DNA of 64,000 nucleotides from Pseudomonas abietaniphila (GTDB lineage: Bacteria > Pseudomonadota > Gammaproteobacteria > Pseudomonadales > Pseudomonadaceae): NCBI RefSeq assembly GCF_900100795.1, contig NZ_FNCO01000003.1, positions 186,001-250,000 of the forward strand. Direction: 5' to 3'. The notes under the pieces are model-generated. The model had not been told where the DNA came from. It saw nothing but the letters and a program-made list of their open reading frames with translations, and ran no database searches. The translations under genes were made by a program, and so were the position numbers. Every line of letters starts with the position of its first letter. Position 1 is the stretch's first letter. Positions 24,076 through 33,481 of this stretch are shown in pieces.

Positions 24076-25515
24076 ATGCGTTTGTCTGAACTGAAAAACG
24101 CCGGTCGCACGCCAGTGCTGCCGATGAGCATCACGCTGGCCGATGCTGCCGGTCCTGCTCAATTGCAACTGCTCAGCCTGCTGCGGGTTTTGCCGGGGCA
24201 TCGGTATGTGGGCGCGGGTATCTGGCGCGGGCGTCCGGTGCTGGCCAAGCTGCTGGTCGGGCAAAAGGCCCCTCGACACTTTCAGCGTGAGCGCGCCGGT
24301 GTCCAGTTGCTCGCCGAGCAAGGACTGACCACCCCGCTGTTGCTGGCCGAGGGTCTGCAAGAGGGCGAAGGCGGCTGGTTGCTGTTCGAGTTTCTGGATA
24401 AGGCGCAGAGCCTCGGCGATGCCTGGAAAACGGTGGAAACCTTGCCGCCCCTTGCCGATGAACAACAGGCCGTACTCGGCGAGGCGCTGGCTGCAATCGG
24501 TCAAATGCACGGCAAAGGTCTCTGGCAAGAAGACCTGCACCTGGACAACCTGCTGCGTCACGACGGCAAGCTGTACCTGATCGATGGCGCGGGTATTCGC
24601 GTGGAGAACGCCGGACAACCGTTGTCCCGGCAAAAGGTCCTGGAAAACCTGGGCGTGTTCTTTGCGCAACTGCCCAAGTCGCTCGAGCCGTTTACCGAAG
24701 AGTTGTTGGTCCATTATCTCCTGAGCAATGGCGAGCACGGCTTGCCGGTCGAGGCGCTGCAAAAACAGATCGACAAGGTCAGCAGTTGGCGCCTGAAGGA
24801 TTATCTGATCAAGGTCGGGCGTGAGTGCAGCCTGTTCAGCGTCAAGGACGGACCGTTCGGCCTGCGCGCGATTCGTCGCGAAGAAGAGACGGCGATGGTG
24901 CCGGTGCTGGACAGCGCAGATGCATTGATCGACAGCGGCCATCTGTACAAGACCGGTGGTGCAGCGAGTGTCGCGAAGGCTGACATCGCGGGCCGGGCGC
25001 TGGTGATCAAACGTTACAACATCAAGAATTTCGCCCATTGGCTCAAGCGATTCTGGCGACCGAGCCGTGCCTGGCATTCGTGGCGTGAAGGCAATCGTCT
25101 GATGTTCCTGGGCATTGCCACACCCAAGCCGTTGGCGTTGCTGGAGCAGCGGTTCTTCTGGCTGCGCCGCAAAGCGTACCTGGTCACCGAGTACCTGCCG
25201 GGACCGGACATCATCGAACGTTTCGCGCCCTACGTGGCGTCGGGCGATGCACCGGAAAGTGAGTTGCAGGCGCTGGATACCCTTTTTGCGCAGTTGCGGC
25301 GTGAGCGCATCAGTCATGGCGATCTGAAAGGGCATAACGTGTTCTGGCAGCAGGATCGCTGGGCGCTGATCGACCTCGATGCCATGTGTCAGCACACCTC
25401 AGCAGGCACGTTTGCCGCGGCGTATGCCAAGGACCGCGCACGGTTCATGCGCAACTGGCCCGCCGACAGCGCGCTGCACCGGTTGCTGGAGCAGCGCCTG
25501 CCAAAGACGCCTTGA
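24076..25515 (+). CDS. tandem kinase-domain protein of the LPS core cluster, PA5006-type
   Basis: 479-aa protein that appears to hold two kinase-like domains in one chain. The first has loop QEDLHLDNLL (Asp153) and metal site LIDGAGIRV; the second has HGDLKGHNVFW (Asp416) and LIDLDAM. Both keep the Asp and Asn needed for phosphotransfer. Most members of this family carry one domain, so it looks like a fusion or duplication that could phosphorylate two core positions. Last rightward gene before the giant toxin-like gene. Confidence 0.8.
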   Translation: MRLSELKNAGRTPVLPMSITLADAAGPAQLQLLSLLRVLPGHRYVGAGIWRGRPVLAKLLVGQKAPRHFQRERAGVQLLAEQGLTTPLLLAEGLQEGEGGWLLFEFLDKAQSLGDAWKTVETLPPLADEQQAVLGEALAAIGQMHGKGLWQEDLHLDNLLRHDGKLYLIDGAGIRVENAGQPLSRQKVLENLGVFFAQLPKSLEPFTEELLVHYLLSNGEHGLPVEALQKQIDKVSSWRLKDYLIKVGRECSLFSVKDGPFGLRAIRREEETAMVPVLDSADALIDSGHLYKTGGAASVAKADIAGRALVIKRYNIKNFAHWLKRFWRPSRAWHSWREGNRLMFLGIATPKPLALLEQRFFWLRRKAYLVTEYLPGPDIIERFAPYVASGDAPESELQALDTLFAQLRRERISHGDLKGHNVFWQQDRWALIDLDAMCQHTSAGTFAAAYAKDRARFMRNWPADSALHRLLEQRLPKTP

Positions 25516-25532
25516 ATCGGTTCCGTGCGAAG

Positions 25533-25556
25533 AAGGCCGCCTGCGATGACGGCCTT
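25533..25556. terminator. stem-loop between convergent genes
   Basis: AAGGCCG (25533-25539) pairs with CGGCCTT (25550-25556) around a 10-base loop, in the 57-base gap between two convergent genes. No T-run on either side, so any bidirectional terminator role is tentative. Confidence 0.35.
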
Positions 25557-25572
25557 GCCGCGAAGTGGTGCC

Positions 25573-28500
25573 TCAACCCACCCGGGTCAGGTTGATCTCC
25601 TCCAGCGCCAGCACCAGCGCGTCCATGTCTTCATAGGGCCGCTGATGTATGGCGGTCCAGCTTGGGCGCTCCACAAACACATTGCCCACCGCGTTAAGCC
25701 GAACAGGCGTGTGATGGATTTCGTTATCCCGTGACCTGTGAACGATGACGTACTCGCCACTTTCGTTCTGCTCGGTCAGGAACATCCCGGGGCGCGAGAG
25801 GCGGTCCTCGAGCGTCAGCGGTTGAGGTGGCCTGATTGCCACGGGGCTTGTGCGAACGTCCAGCTCTACCCTGAAATCACCTTTCAAGAACTCCTCCCGA
25901 TTACGCAGCGGGATTCGCACACTCTCACCGGGGTCCAGCGTGATACCGCGTGAGCTGCCTGGCGATACATCGAGCACGCGCAACCCGATCCCGCCTTCAA
26001 GTTCGGCAAGCCCGGGCACGATGTCGGCGTAAGTGTTGGAGTGGCTGTTGCCCACCAGCGCAACCCAGCGATGGCTCCCCATCACCGCCTGATGACGGCG
26101 GATGGTGCGCGAAGCGAAGTAATTCATCATCCGCTGGCGCGTGGTAAACGTAGCTTGTGAGAGCCCTTTGAGGTGATAACTCGCGGCACAGTCGATGGCG
26201 CGGATTTCGAGCCCGTGCTGCTGCGTCTTGATCACCAGCGTTTCAAACGAGTAGACCCCGCTGGGGTCGGTCACATGGCCTTGGTCCAGCACTTTGAGGT
26301 CGTGCAGCAACCGTTTGCTCATCTGACCGCTGTCCATGAATCGGTCGAGATCGGCTTGATGCAGATCGGTCAACAGATGCTCCATGTACAGCGTTTTAAC
26401 CTGCTGCTCTGCAAGCAGCGGCAGGTTATCGATGATGAGTTTCTTGCTGGCAATGGAGGCGTGAAACTCCCCAATGACCATCCCGTCGGTGTGCGCGTAT
26501 AGCTGCGGGATGAATGTCTGCAGGTCCCATTGCGGTTCCGGCACCGGCATTGTCGGACGGGGAGGAAGCTGAGCGGCTACGATGTTTCGGGCGTCCTTTT
26601 CAAGCTGGTCGCGTCGCGCGAAGAAATCGCATCTCGCCGATTCCAGGTCAGAATCTCCAAGCTGATATTCCTGATTCAGCCCCTTGCGTTCGAAATGGGC
26701 GAGTTCATGCACCGTTGTCCTGGCATCGGTTGGCACCTCATACGCGGGATCGACGAAGGATTGCTGAAGCGCAGTGGGCGGGCTGTCGGGCAGCCAGTCT
26801 TCGGCATCGATCCGCTGCCAGCCCGCCTCGGGGTCCCAACGGAATCCGTGGTCGCCAGTGTGCGTGCCGCCCATGGACGCGCTGTCCATTTTTTGCAGCA
26901 AAGCATCATCCAGCCGGGTTGGCTTGGCGGGGATGACCGGTGGTTCGGCCAGGTGTGGATTCGCACATTCGATCTTAAAGTCGCAGACGCTCAGTTGAGT
27001 GTCTGGGCTTGTGGATTCAGGCTTGCGACGGATTCGTGTGACACGCCCGGATGGCACGTCCTTGATTTCCACGCTGATCGCACCCTGAAGTTCGGCAATG
27101 CCGGGGACGTCGCCGTGGGTGGTCGCCAGCGTGTGGTCGAGCAATGCTACCCAGCGACGGGACGGATGAGCGGCCACGTCTGCACTGATAAGTGTATGGC
27201 CGAAAAACTTGCTCATTTTTTGGGCGGCGGCGCTGTCTCCAGCGGCGATTGCCACGGGATGCTCAAGCATTGGATAGCTCACTGACGAGCTGAAAGGGCG
27301 CACTTCGATGTTGTGTCGATGGGCCTGTTTGATCAGGTGGTAATAATCGTATTCGCTGCTGTGATTACTCAACGCGCCATCGTTCAGGTACTCGAGATGG
27401 TCCTTTATTTCGTGGGACCCGGCGCGGATTCTGGAGCCTTGCGCCTTGTACTTGGCCAGCTTGTTCAGGTGCTTGTCGGTGAACAGGTGCTCGATGTAAA
27501 TCACTTCGACGCGTTGCTGCGCCAGCAGCGGCATGTTGAGCAGCAGCAGGCGTTTGCTGGCCACCGACTGGATCGATTCGCTCATTACCAGGCCATTGCT
27601 GTGAGCAAACACATTTTCGACGAAGGTGCTCATCGGCGTTGAAGGCGTTACCGCGGGCAGTGTCGGTCTGGGCGGCAATGCAGGTTGGACGAAGAATGCC
27701 TGAGCGTCCCTGTAGAGCTTTTCTCTCAAGGTGGCGTAGGTTTGGCGAGCCTGGCCGAAGACCAGTTCGAAGTATTCCTCCATGCCAAGGTGGGTAGGAT
27801 CCTGGGGACTTGCTCCCAGGATGCGCGTCATCACGGGCTGGAGATGGGCCGGGAGTTCATACTCGAGCACGTCAGTGGTCATCGCGGTCGCGCCGGACGG
27901 CGTTTCCTGCAAAGGGGTGAAGCCGGCACGGCTGTCCAGGCCGCCTCCGCGAAGGTTTGTGCGGTTCAGCAACGTCCATTTCCCGTTTTCATCGAGTCGA
28001 ACCGGCTGCTTGCCGAAGAAGGCGAACGGATTGGCGGGGTCAACGATGTTCCAGCACCGCAGTTGGGCATCGTATTGCACCTGATACGTCTGGCCATCCA
28101 TCGTGATGCAGTGCCTTCCGTTTTCCAGGGTAACACCGTCGGCATGGTTGCCCAGACGGGTCGTGGCCTCGGGCAGCGCCGGCGTCACAACCCGATCGGG
28201 GATGACCTCGTCGAGAGCGTGCATAACGGCGTGGTCCATTGACTGGGTGTCGGGTGTCAGCGGCGTCCATCCCGACCGGGTGGCGGGGTGTTTTTCCAGC
28301 TTGCGCACGAAGCCGCCAAAGCCTTTCAAGCCCGACGCGGCGTCACCTGCGGCGCCCAGTGCATTAAAGACCGAGGCGAGGATGAGTGCGTTGGCGTCTT
28401 CCGGGTGCTCGCCAGTGAGTGCCTTTACCGCAAGGAGACTGTCACGCAGCGAAAGGGCTGCGCCGACCGCGAAGCTGGCCGGTGGGAAGGGCAAGGTCAG

Positions 28501-31482
28501 GGCCGTCGCGATGGTCTCGACGCTGCTCCAGACCAAGTGCGTGATCATGTCGCTGCGGCTTGTCGTCGTGTCATCGACATCGCGCAGCTTGCGCTCGATG
28601 ACCCGGTTGAAACAGACATCGCCGACGTTGGCGATCGGTTCGCGCGTCAGAAACGGGGCTTTGTTTGCGTTGCCTTCTTTCATGTCGTTGAGGAAGAACG
28701 ACAGCGTCCGGCGCGCAGCGAAACGGCAACGATCCTTATAGTAGTCGATCATTGCGCTGTTTTTCAGTGAGTCGGCAAAGTGGCGGAACGGTCGGAATTC
28801 GATGCCGTCCGGCGCCTGCGGGGTGTACAGCAGCGCCGCCAGTCTGACCTCGGTCGGCATCAACGCAAAGCAACCCTGTACCGTCTCGACGTGGATCAGT
28901 GCGGTGTCGGGAATGACGATCTGGTCAATGCCGGTCAGTCCCGAACCAATGAAGGGTTTGTCCACATGAAGCTGCAACGGGTAGACCGGGTAACGCTCGC
29001 GAGTGGCGGTGTCGTCACGATTCAGGAAGGCGATTGACCGGTTGAGCCATGAGTACTGAGTCGCGCTGATGTGCCCTTGCAGCAGGCTTCTCAGTGCGGC
29101 GGCTTTCATCTGCAATTGAATGATCAGCGTGCTGGCGTTGCGGCGGTACTCGTAGCCCGGCGATTGAGGGTCAAGCAAGGTACGTTTGACCAATGCGCTG
29201 TATTCGTCCGCCAGCCATGTGCCGCGCACCGATCCCGTCACGATGGCAGGCGTAAGCGCGCTCAGGTCGACGCCATCCGGCCCGCTAAAGCTTGCCATGG
29301 AGTCGGTGCCCTCGTTGATGAAGTCGAGGCTGTCGTCGTAACCGTCGCGCACCATCTGGGTGTACGTCTGCGTCTGGCGCGGCGAGGTGATAACGATGCT
29401 GTCGGGGTCGACCGTGCCAGCGCTGACGCCCAGCAGTAGATTGATTTTCTGGCGCGCGCGCTCATGGACATAGGCTTCGAACGGCTGAACATGGGTATGC
29501 GGATGCGCTGCGTAGTTGTGCACAGCACCCGCTGCGTCTCTTTCGAGCTTCGCCAGTTGCTGGCGTTGGTCTGCACTGGCCTGGGTGTACCAGTGCGGGG
29601 TATGGATTTTCTGATCGGCAAGCGTCACTCGGACGTGCTCGCTGGCCATGACGCGCAGCGCCTTGTCGTAGGCGATCGGGTCCGACAACTGAATGAAGTG
29701 CGTGTCGCGGGCGGGAAGGCGGGCCTGCGCGTTGAGCGTTTCCCTGAACGCGGGTCGTTCGGACGCGTCCATTTGCCGGGGCAGATAGTCGCTCATCGAC
29801 GCATCGGCGCTCCATGTGATCAGCTCGTCGCGCAGTTGGCTTTCGTTGTTGAAGGCCTGAAACGCCTGATTGCGAGGGGCGTCGGCGGTGAACAGGATCA
29901 GTCGCTCGAGCTGACCCTTCGCGTCTTCTTGTCTGAACACCAGAAGATTGCCCAGCGTTCCGTGCGGGTTGAGCTTGATAAGGTGTACACGGTTGACGCC
30001 GCCATCCTGCGTCGAGTCGGTAATGGACTCGAGCAGGCTGAAATCTTCGCCCGTCAGGTGGCCCTGCATTTTCGCCGCATACCCCAACGCAGAGACCTGG
30101 TGGCGGATGGCCTCTGCCATCAACGCCTGGTTGGCTGCCTTGCTGTAAAGGGTGCGCTGGTATTCGCCGAAACCTGAACGTGCGTTCAACGCTTCGATCA
30201 CGTCGGCCACATAGTTGGGCGTGAGCTGCGGATAGCGGGTCGCTGCCGCGACGCCCTCAATCGAAAGGGCGGTTTGGGTCAGGAAATCAGAACCCGCCAG
30301 GCGATCTCCCGAATGCAGGCCGTAGAGGGCCAGCAAGGTCAGAGACTGGCGCGCGGTGTAGGTTTCGTCGGTCACCGGTAAACGGCGTTGGGTGCTCACT
30401 GTAATGGCAGACGGGTCCAGGTCGTAGCCGTGATCGTTCGCCAGCCTGGCTTGCAGGCACAGACGGGCGTAGGTCTCGGGTGACGTTGCGCCGTTCAGAG
30501 CGGTATGAAGTCGCTGGCGAGCCTCCTCGTAACGGGTAATCCGGGTGTGGTATTCCTGACGATCATGGGTATCGGCCAGCTTCATCCAGTAGGGCCAGCT
30601 CGCCCGAAGTTGAAACTCGAGGCGGGCCTGCTTGCGTCGTTCGATCATGGCGGCAGTGCCGAATAGCCCCGGCATCTGGAGGGCGTTTTCAAGCACGAGC
30701 GCGCGCACTTCCGGTTGCCAGTTGTGGCCCTCAATGCAGACGTGTCTAACATCGCGGCGCTGCTTGTCCAACTGACGGCTGATTGCGTAGGCGTAGGGAT
30801 TGCCTGAAACCGGCGCCAGCCTGACGTCGGTCGCGGTAAACGTTTCCAGCATCAGGTCAGGATCATCAACGATGGCGCGTACGGCATCTCGATACAGTCG
30901 ATCGGCGTTGATGAGCAGCGCATCTCGTAATCCGTCGTCGTTGAGCCACTGAACGACCGTCGCAATCAGCGCCTTCTGATTGGCGTATTGAGTCAGCCCC
31001 ATACCCGGCAAGGCCAGCAGGCCAGGGCCGGTCGCCGCTCTTAGAAACAGCGCCCCTTTGATTTCCACCCATGTTCGTTCGCTCAGTTTGACGTGCAGCG
31101 AGCAGGACCGGACGGCAGAAGGCTGCTCTGTCGCGCAGAGCATCGCAACGTCTGGCCAGAGGTCGCGATCGTGGATTTTGAGAGCGATTTCCTGTTGCAA
31201 GGCCTGTTGGAGTCCAGTTGAAAACAGTGCCCGTCGACTGTTTCCTTGTGCAGAGGGGGCGATCCAGAACGCGTCGACACGTTCGAGGAGCGCGGTGATT
31301 TCTCGCTCTCGTTCAATGTTGTCGTTGCCTTGTATCGCGTCCAGCAATGCGGTCGAAGCGTGGGGCAGGGCGCGGAGCTCTTCGGCCAGCGTCGTATTCA
31401 ATCGGCCGAGTTGTTCCAGCGCGGCCAGCGCGATGTCCTGTTCAGGGGTGGCAACAGCTGAGGCGGGGTTTCGTGCGTCCAT
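25573..31482 (-). CDS. giant toxin-like protein with duplicated ChaN/EreA/TIKI-like domain
   Basis: 1969 aa, no signal peptide. The first 1100 residues resemble the long N-terminal region of Pseudomonas dermonecrotic-toxin-like (DUF6543-type) proteins: two copies of an FTADAP/YTPQAPDGIEF signature near residues 530 and 885, and a hydrophobic stretch near 985-1050 that could insert in membrane. Then come two homologous domains about 370 residues apart. The second (about 1655-1860) has GEFH (E1672, H1674), MEHL (E1701, H1702), AIDC (D1764) and NSH (H1814), a layout like ChaN/erythromycin-esterase/TIKI hydrolases and a domain of Pasteurella multocida-type toxins. The first (about 1285-1490) keeps E1302, E1331 and H1332 but has I1304, S1398 and L1452 at three of those positions. 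The start at 31482 has AGGA at good spacing. No secretion genes lie nearby. Confidence 0.8.
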   Translation of the reverse strand: MDARNPASAVATPEQDIALAALEQLGRLNTTLAEELRALPHASTALLDAIQGNDNIEREREITALLERVDAFWIAPSAQGNSRRALFSTGLQQALQQEIALKIHDRDLWPDVAMLCATEQPSAVRSCSLHVKLSERTWVEIKGALFLRAATGPGLLALPGMGLTQYANQKALIATVVQWLNDDGLRDALLINADRLYRDAVRAIVDDPDLMLETFTATDVRLAPVSGNPYAYAISRQLDKQRRDVRHVCIEGHNWQPEVRALVLENALQMPGLFGTAAMIERRKQARLEFQLRASWPYWMKLADTHDRQEYHTRITRYEEARQRLHTALNGATSPETYARLCLQARLANDHGYDLDPSAITVSTQRRLPVTDETYTARQSLTLLALYGLHSGDRLAGSDFLTQTALSIEGVAAATRYPQLTPNYVADVIEALNARSGFGEYQRTLYSKAANQALMAEAIRHQVSALGYAAKMQGHLTGEDFSLLESITDSTQDGGVNRVHLIKLNPHGTLGNLLVFRQEDAKGQLERLILFTADAPRNQAFQAFNNESQLRDELITWSADASMSDYLPRQMDASERPAFRETLNAQARLPARDTHFIQLSDPIAYDKALRVMASEHVRVTLADQKIHTPHWYTQASADQRQQLAKLERDAAGAVHNYAAHPHTHVQPFEAYVHERARQKINLLLGVSAGTVDPDSIVITSPRQTQTYTQMVRDGYDDSLDFINEGTDSMASFSGPDGVDLSALTPAIVTGSVRGTWLADEYSALVKRTLLDPQSPGYEYRRNASTLIIQLQMKAAALRSLLQGHISATQYSWLNRSIAFLNRDDTATRERYPVYPLQLHVDKPFIGSGLTGIDQIVIPDTALIHVETVQGCFALMPTEVRLAALLYTPQAPDGIEFRPFRHFADSLKNSAMIDYYKDRCRFAARRTLSFFLNDMKEGNANKAPFLTREPIANVGDVCFNRVIERKLRDVDDTTTSRSDMITHLVWSSVETIATALTLPFPPASFAVGAALSLRDSLLAVKALTGEHPEDANALILASVFNALGAAGDAASGLKGFGGFVRKLEKHPATRSGWTPLTPDTQSMDHAVMHALDEVIPDRVVTPALPEATTRLGNHADGVTLENGRHCITMDGQTYQVQYDAQLRCWNIVDPANPFAFFGKQPVRLDENGKWTLLNRTNLRGGGLDSRAGFTPLQETPSGATAMTTDVLEYELPAHLQPVMTRILGASPQDPTHLGMEEYFELVFGQARQTYATLREKLYRDAQAFFVQPALPPRPTLPAVTPSTPMSTFVENVFAHSNGLVMSESIQSVASKRLLLLNMPLLAQQRVEVIYIEHLFTDKHLNKLAKYKAQGSRIRAGSHEIKDHLEYLNDGALSNHSSEYDYYHLIKQAHRHNIEVRPFSSSVSYPMLEHPVAIAAGDSAAAQKMSKFFGHTLISADVAAHPSRRWVALLDHTLATTHGDVPGIAELQGAISVEIKDVPSGRVTRIRRKPESTSPDTQLSVCDFKIECANPHLAEPPVIPAKPTRLDDALLQKMDSASMGGTHTGDHGFRWDPEAGWQRIDAEDWLPDSPPTALQQSFVDPAYEVPTDARTTVHELAHFERKGLNQEYQLGDSDLESARCDFFARRDQLEKDARNIVAAQLPPRPTMPVPEPQWDLQTFIPQLYAHTDGMVIGEFHASIASKKLIIDNLPLLAEQQVKTLYMEHLLTDLHQADLDRFMDSGQMSKRLLHDLKVLDQGHVTDPSGVYSFETLVIKTQQHGLEIRAIDCAASYHLKGLSQATFTTRQRMMNYFASRTIRRHQAVMGSHRWVALVGNSHSNTYADIVPGLAELEGGIGLRVLDVSPGSSRGITLDPGESVRIPLRNREEFLKGDFRVELDVRTSPVAIRPPQPLTLEDRLSRPGMFLTEQNESGEYVIVHRSRDNEIHHTPVRLNAVGNVFVERPSWTAIHQRPYEDMDALVLALEEINLTRVG

Positions 31483-31496
31483 GTGGGGTTCCTGAT

Positions 31497-31630
31497 CCGT
31501 CCTTTTGGGACGGACACGAGTGGTGCGGGTGGTCCGCGTGATTGATGACCCCAATCAATCAGCACTCGACAGGCGTTGAGCGGTACATATCTATTGCCCT
31601 GCGCCATATGGCGCTTCATTACGCTATAAT
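31497..31630. promoter_or_regulatory. divergent promoter region with three inverted repeats
   Basis: Between the toxin-like gene and the carbamoyltransferase gene are: a hairpin CCGTCC/GGACGG (31497-31513) just before the toxin ribosome site; TGATTGAT/ATCAATCA (31539-31561, loop seven); a perfect 14-bp palindrome GCGCCATATGGCGC (31601-31614); and a consensus TATAAT at 31625-31630 for the rightward gene. The palindrome ends ten bases before that -10 box, where a repressor would block transcription. Confidence 0.5.
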
Positions 31631-31723
31631 CCCGCCCTTTAGCTGCCCGCCGCCCAAGCGCCAGGCACACCTTATTGATCAGGCGCACGCCGCCTGCACG
31701 CAGACTTAAGAGGCTAGACCCTA

Positions 31724-33481
31724 GTGGCATTGACGATCCTTGGCCTGTCCGGCGCCCTTAGCCATGATCCTTCCGCGGCCCTGTACATCGACGGCAAGCT
31801 GGTGGCGGCCGCCGAAGAAGAGCGCTTCGTTCGCGACAAGCACGCGAAGAACCGCATGCCTTACGAATCGGCGAAGTTCTGTCTGGAACAGGCCGGCATC
31901 AAGCCTTCCGACGTCGACGTGGTCGCCATTCCGTTTGCCCCGATCAGCCTGTTCGGCGAGGCGCGCTGGCATTACGCCAAGCGCTACTGGTATGCCCCGG
32001 ACCGCGCGCTCGACGCCATCCTGATGGGCAACCGTCGCTACAAGCGCTACCGCAACAAGATCGTCTGGTGCCTGGAGCAACTGGGTTTCGACCCGAAAAA
32101 GGTCAAGATCGAGCCGGTCGAGCACCACTTGGCTCACGCCTCCAGCGCCTATCACTGTTCCGGTTTCAAAGAGAAAACCGCGATCCTGGGTATCGATGGC
32201 AAGGGCGAGTACGCCACCACGTTCTTCGGCTACGGCGAAAACGGCAAGATCCACAAGATCAAGGAATTCTTCGACCCGGATTCCCTGGGCGGTCTGTACG
32301 GCGCGATCACCGAGTTCCTCGGGTTTGAAATGCTCGACGGCGAGTTCAAGGTCATGGGCATGGCGCCGTACGGCGACGCCAGCAAATACGACTTCTCGCG
32401 TCTGGCCAGCTTTGAGAACGGCGAACTGGTGATCAACACCGAATACGCCAACGTCATCGGCCTGCGTCGTTATAAAGAGAAGGGCAAGGGTTTCTACTTC
32501 TCGCCAAAACTGATCGAGTGGCTGGGTCCCAAGCGCGAAGGCGATATCGCCGACGAGCCGTACATCCACTACGCCGCCAGCATGCAAGCGCTGTTCGAGA
32601 AGCTGGCGCTGCAGATGATGGATCACTACCTGGGCGACATCCTCAAGGAAACCGGCAAGATCGCGTTCGCGGGCGGTTGCGCGCTGAACGTCAAGCTGAA
32701 CCAGAAAATCATCGCCCGTCCGGAAGTCAAAGAGCTGTTCGTTCAGCCGGCCTCCGGTGACGCCGGTACTGCGGTCGGTGCTGCTGCCTACGTTTCCCAC
32801 GCCCGCGGCGTGCCAGTCGAGAAGATGGAGCACGTCTACCTCGGCCCGTCGTACAGCAACGAAGACGTGATCGCGGCCTGTGCCCGTCACCCGAGCGCGC
32901 CCGCATGGCGCAAGCTCGACAACATGCCGGAGCAGATCGCCAAAATCATGGTCGACGGCAACCCGGTCGCCTGGTTCCAGGGGCGCATGGAGTTCGGTCC
33001 GCGTGCATTGGGCGGTCGTTCGATCATCGGTTGCCCAAGCGTGGCCGGCGTTGCGGACCGCATCAACCACCAGATCAAGTTCCGCGAGCGCTGGAGGCCT
33101 TTCTGCCCGTCGATGCTCGACACCGTCGCGCCGCAGATGATCAAGATCGATCACCCGGCGCCGTTCATGACGTTCACCTTTGAAGTCGCCGAAGAGTGGA
33201 AGACCCGCGTGCCGGAAGTCGTCCACGAGGACGGTACGTCCCGGGCCCAGGTGCTCAAGCGCGAATACAACCCGCGCTACTACGACATGATGAAGGCGCT
33301 GGAGAACCTGACCGGCAACGGCGTGTCACTGAACACCTCGCTTAACCGTCGTGGCGAACCGATGATCTGTTCGCCGACCGATGCCCTGAACATGTTCTTC
33401 GGCTCGGATCTGCAGTACCTGATCATGGAAGACATCCTGGTGGTCAAAGACGGCGCGGACACCTATGACACGCTCGGCTGA
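31724..33481 (+). CDS. LPS-core carbamoyltransferase (NodU/CmcH family)
   Basis: Likely transfers a carbamoyl group from carbamoyl phosphate to an LPS core heptose; 585 aa. The N-terminal Kae1-like domain has the metal-binding HHLAH motif at residues 134-138 and the C-terminal domain has the family block FGPRALGGRSI. The start is GTG at 31724 with AAGAGG ten bases before it. It begins the outer-core operon and overlaps wapH by 17 bases. Substrate assignment comes from the equivalent gene in P. aeruginosa (PA5005), where O-carbamoylated heptose is part of the core. Confidence 0.92.
   Translation: MALTILGLSGALSHDPSAALYIDGKLVAAAEEERFVRDKHAKNRMPYESAKFCLEQAGIKPSDVDVVAIPFAPISLFGEARWHYAKRYWYAPDRALDAILMGNRRYKRYRNKIVWCLEQLGFDPKKVKIEPVEHHLAHASSAYHCSGFKEKTAILGIDGKGEYATTFFGYGENGKIHKIKEFFDPDSLGGLYGAITEFLGFEMLDGEFKVMGMAPYGDASKYDFSRLASFENGELVINTEYANVIGLRRYKEKGKGFYFSPKLIEWLGPKREGDIADEPYIHYAASMQALFEKLALQMMDHYLGDILKETGKIAFAGGCALNVKLNQKIIARPEVKELFVQPASGDAGTAVGAAAYVSHARGVPVEKMEHVYLGPSYSNEDVIAACARHPSAPAWRKLDNMPEQIAKIMVDGNPVAWFQGRMEFGPRALGGRSIIGCPSVAGVADRINHQIKFRERWRPFCPSMLDTVAPQMIKIDHPAPFMTFTFEVAEEWKTRVPEVVHEDGTSRAQVLKREYNPRYYDMMKALENLTGNGVSLNTSLNRRGEPMICSPTDALNMFFGSDLQYLIMEDILVVKDGADTYDTLG

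Noticed and set aside
25573..31482. Reading the giant protein as an Rhs or filamentous haemagglutinin toxin
   Set aside because: There are no YD repeats, no TPS domain, no signal peptide and no RHS core motif.
31483..31495. A GGAACC sequence before the toxin-like gene as part of a Hrp box (type III effector promoter)
   Set aside because: The matching CCAC element is not found at the required 15-16 base spacing; the GGAACC simply overlaps the ribosome site, so type III secretion is not supported.
25738..31541. Many plus-strand open frames opposite the giant toxin-like gene
   Set aside because: They are shadows of the continuous minus-strand frame, which has recognisable domains and repeats.
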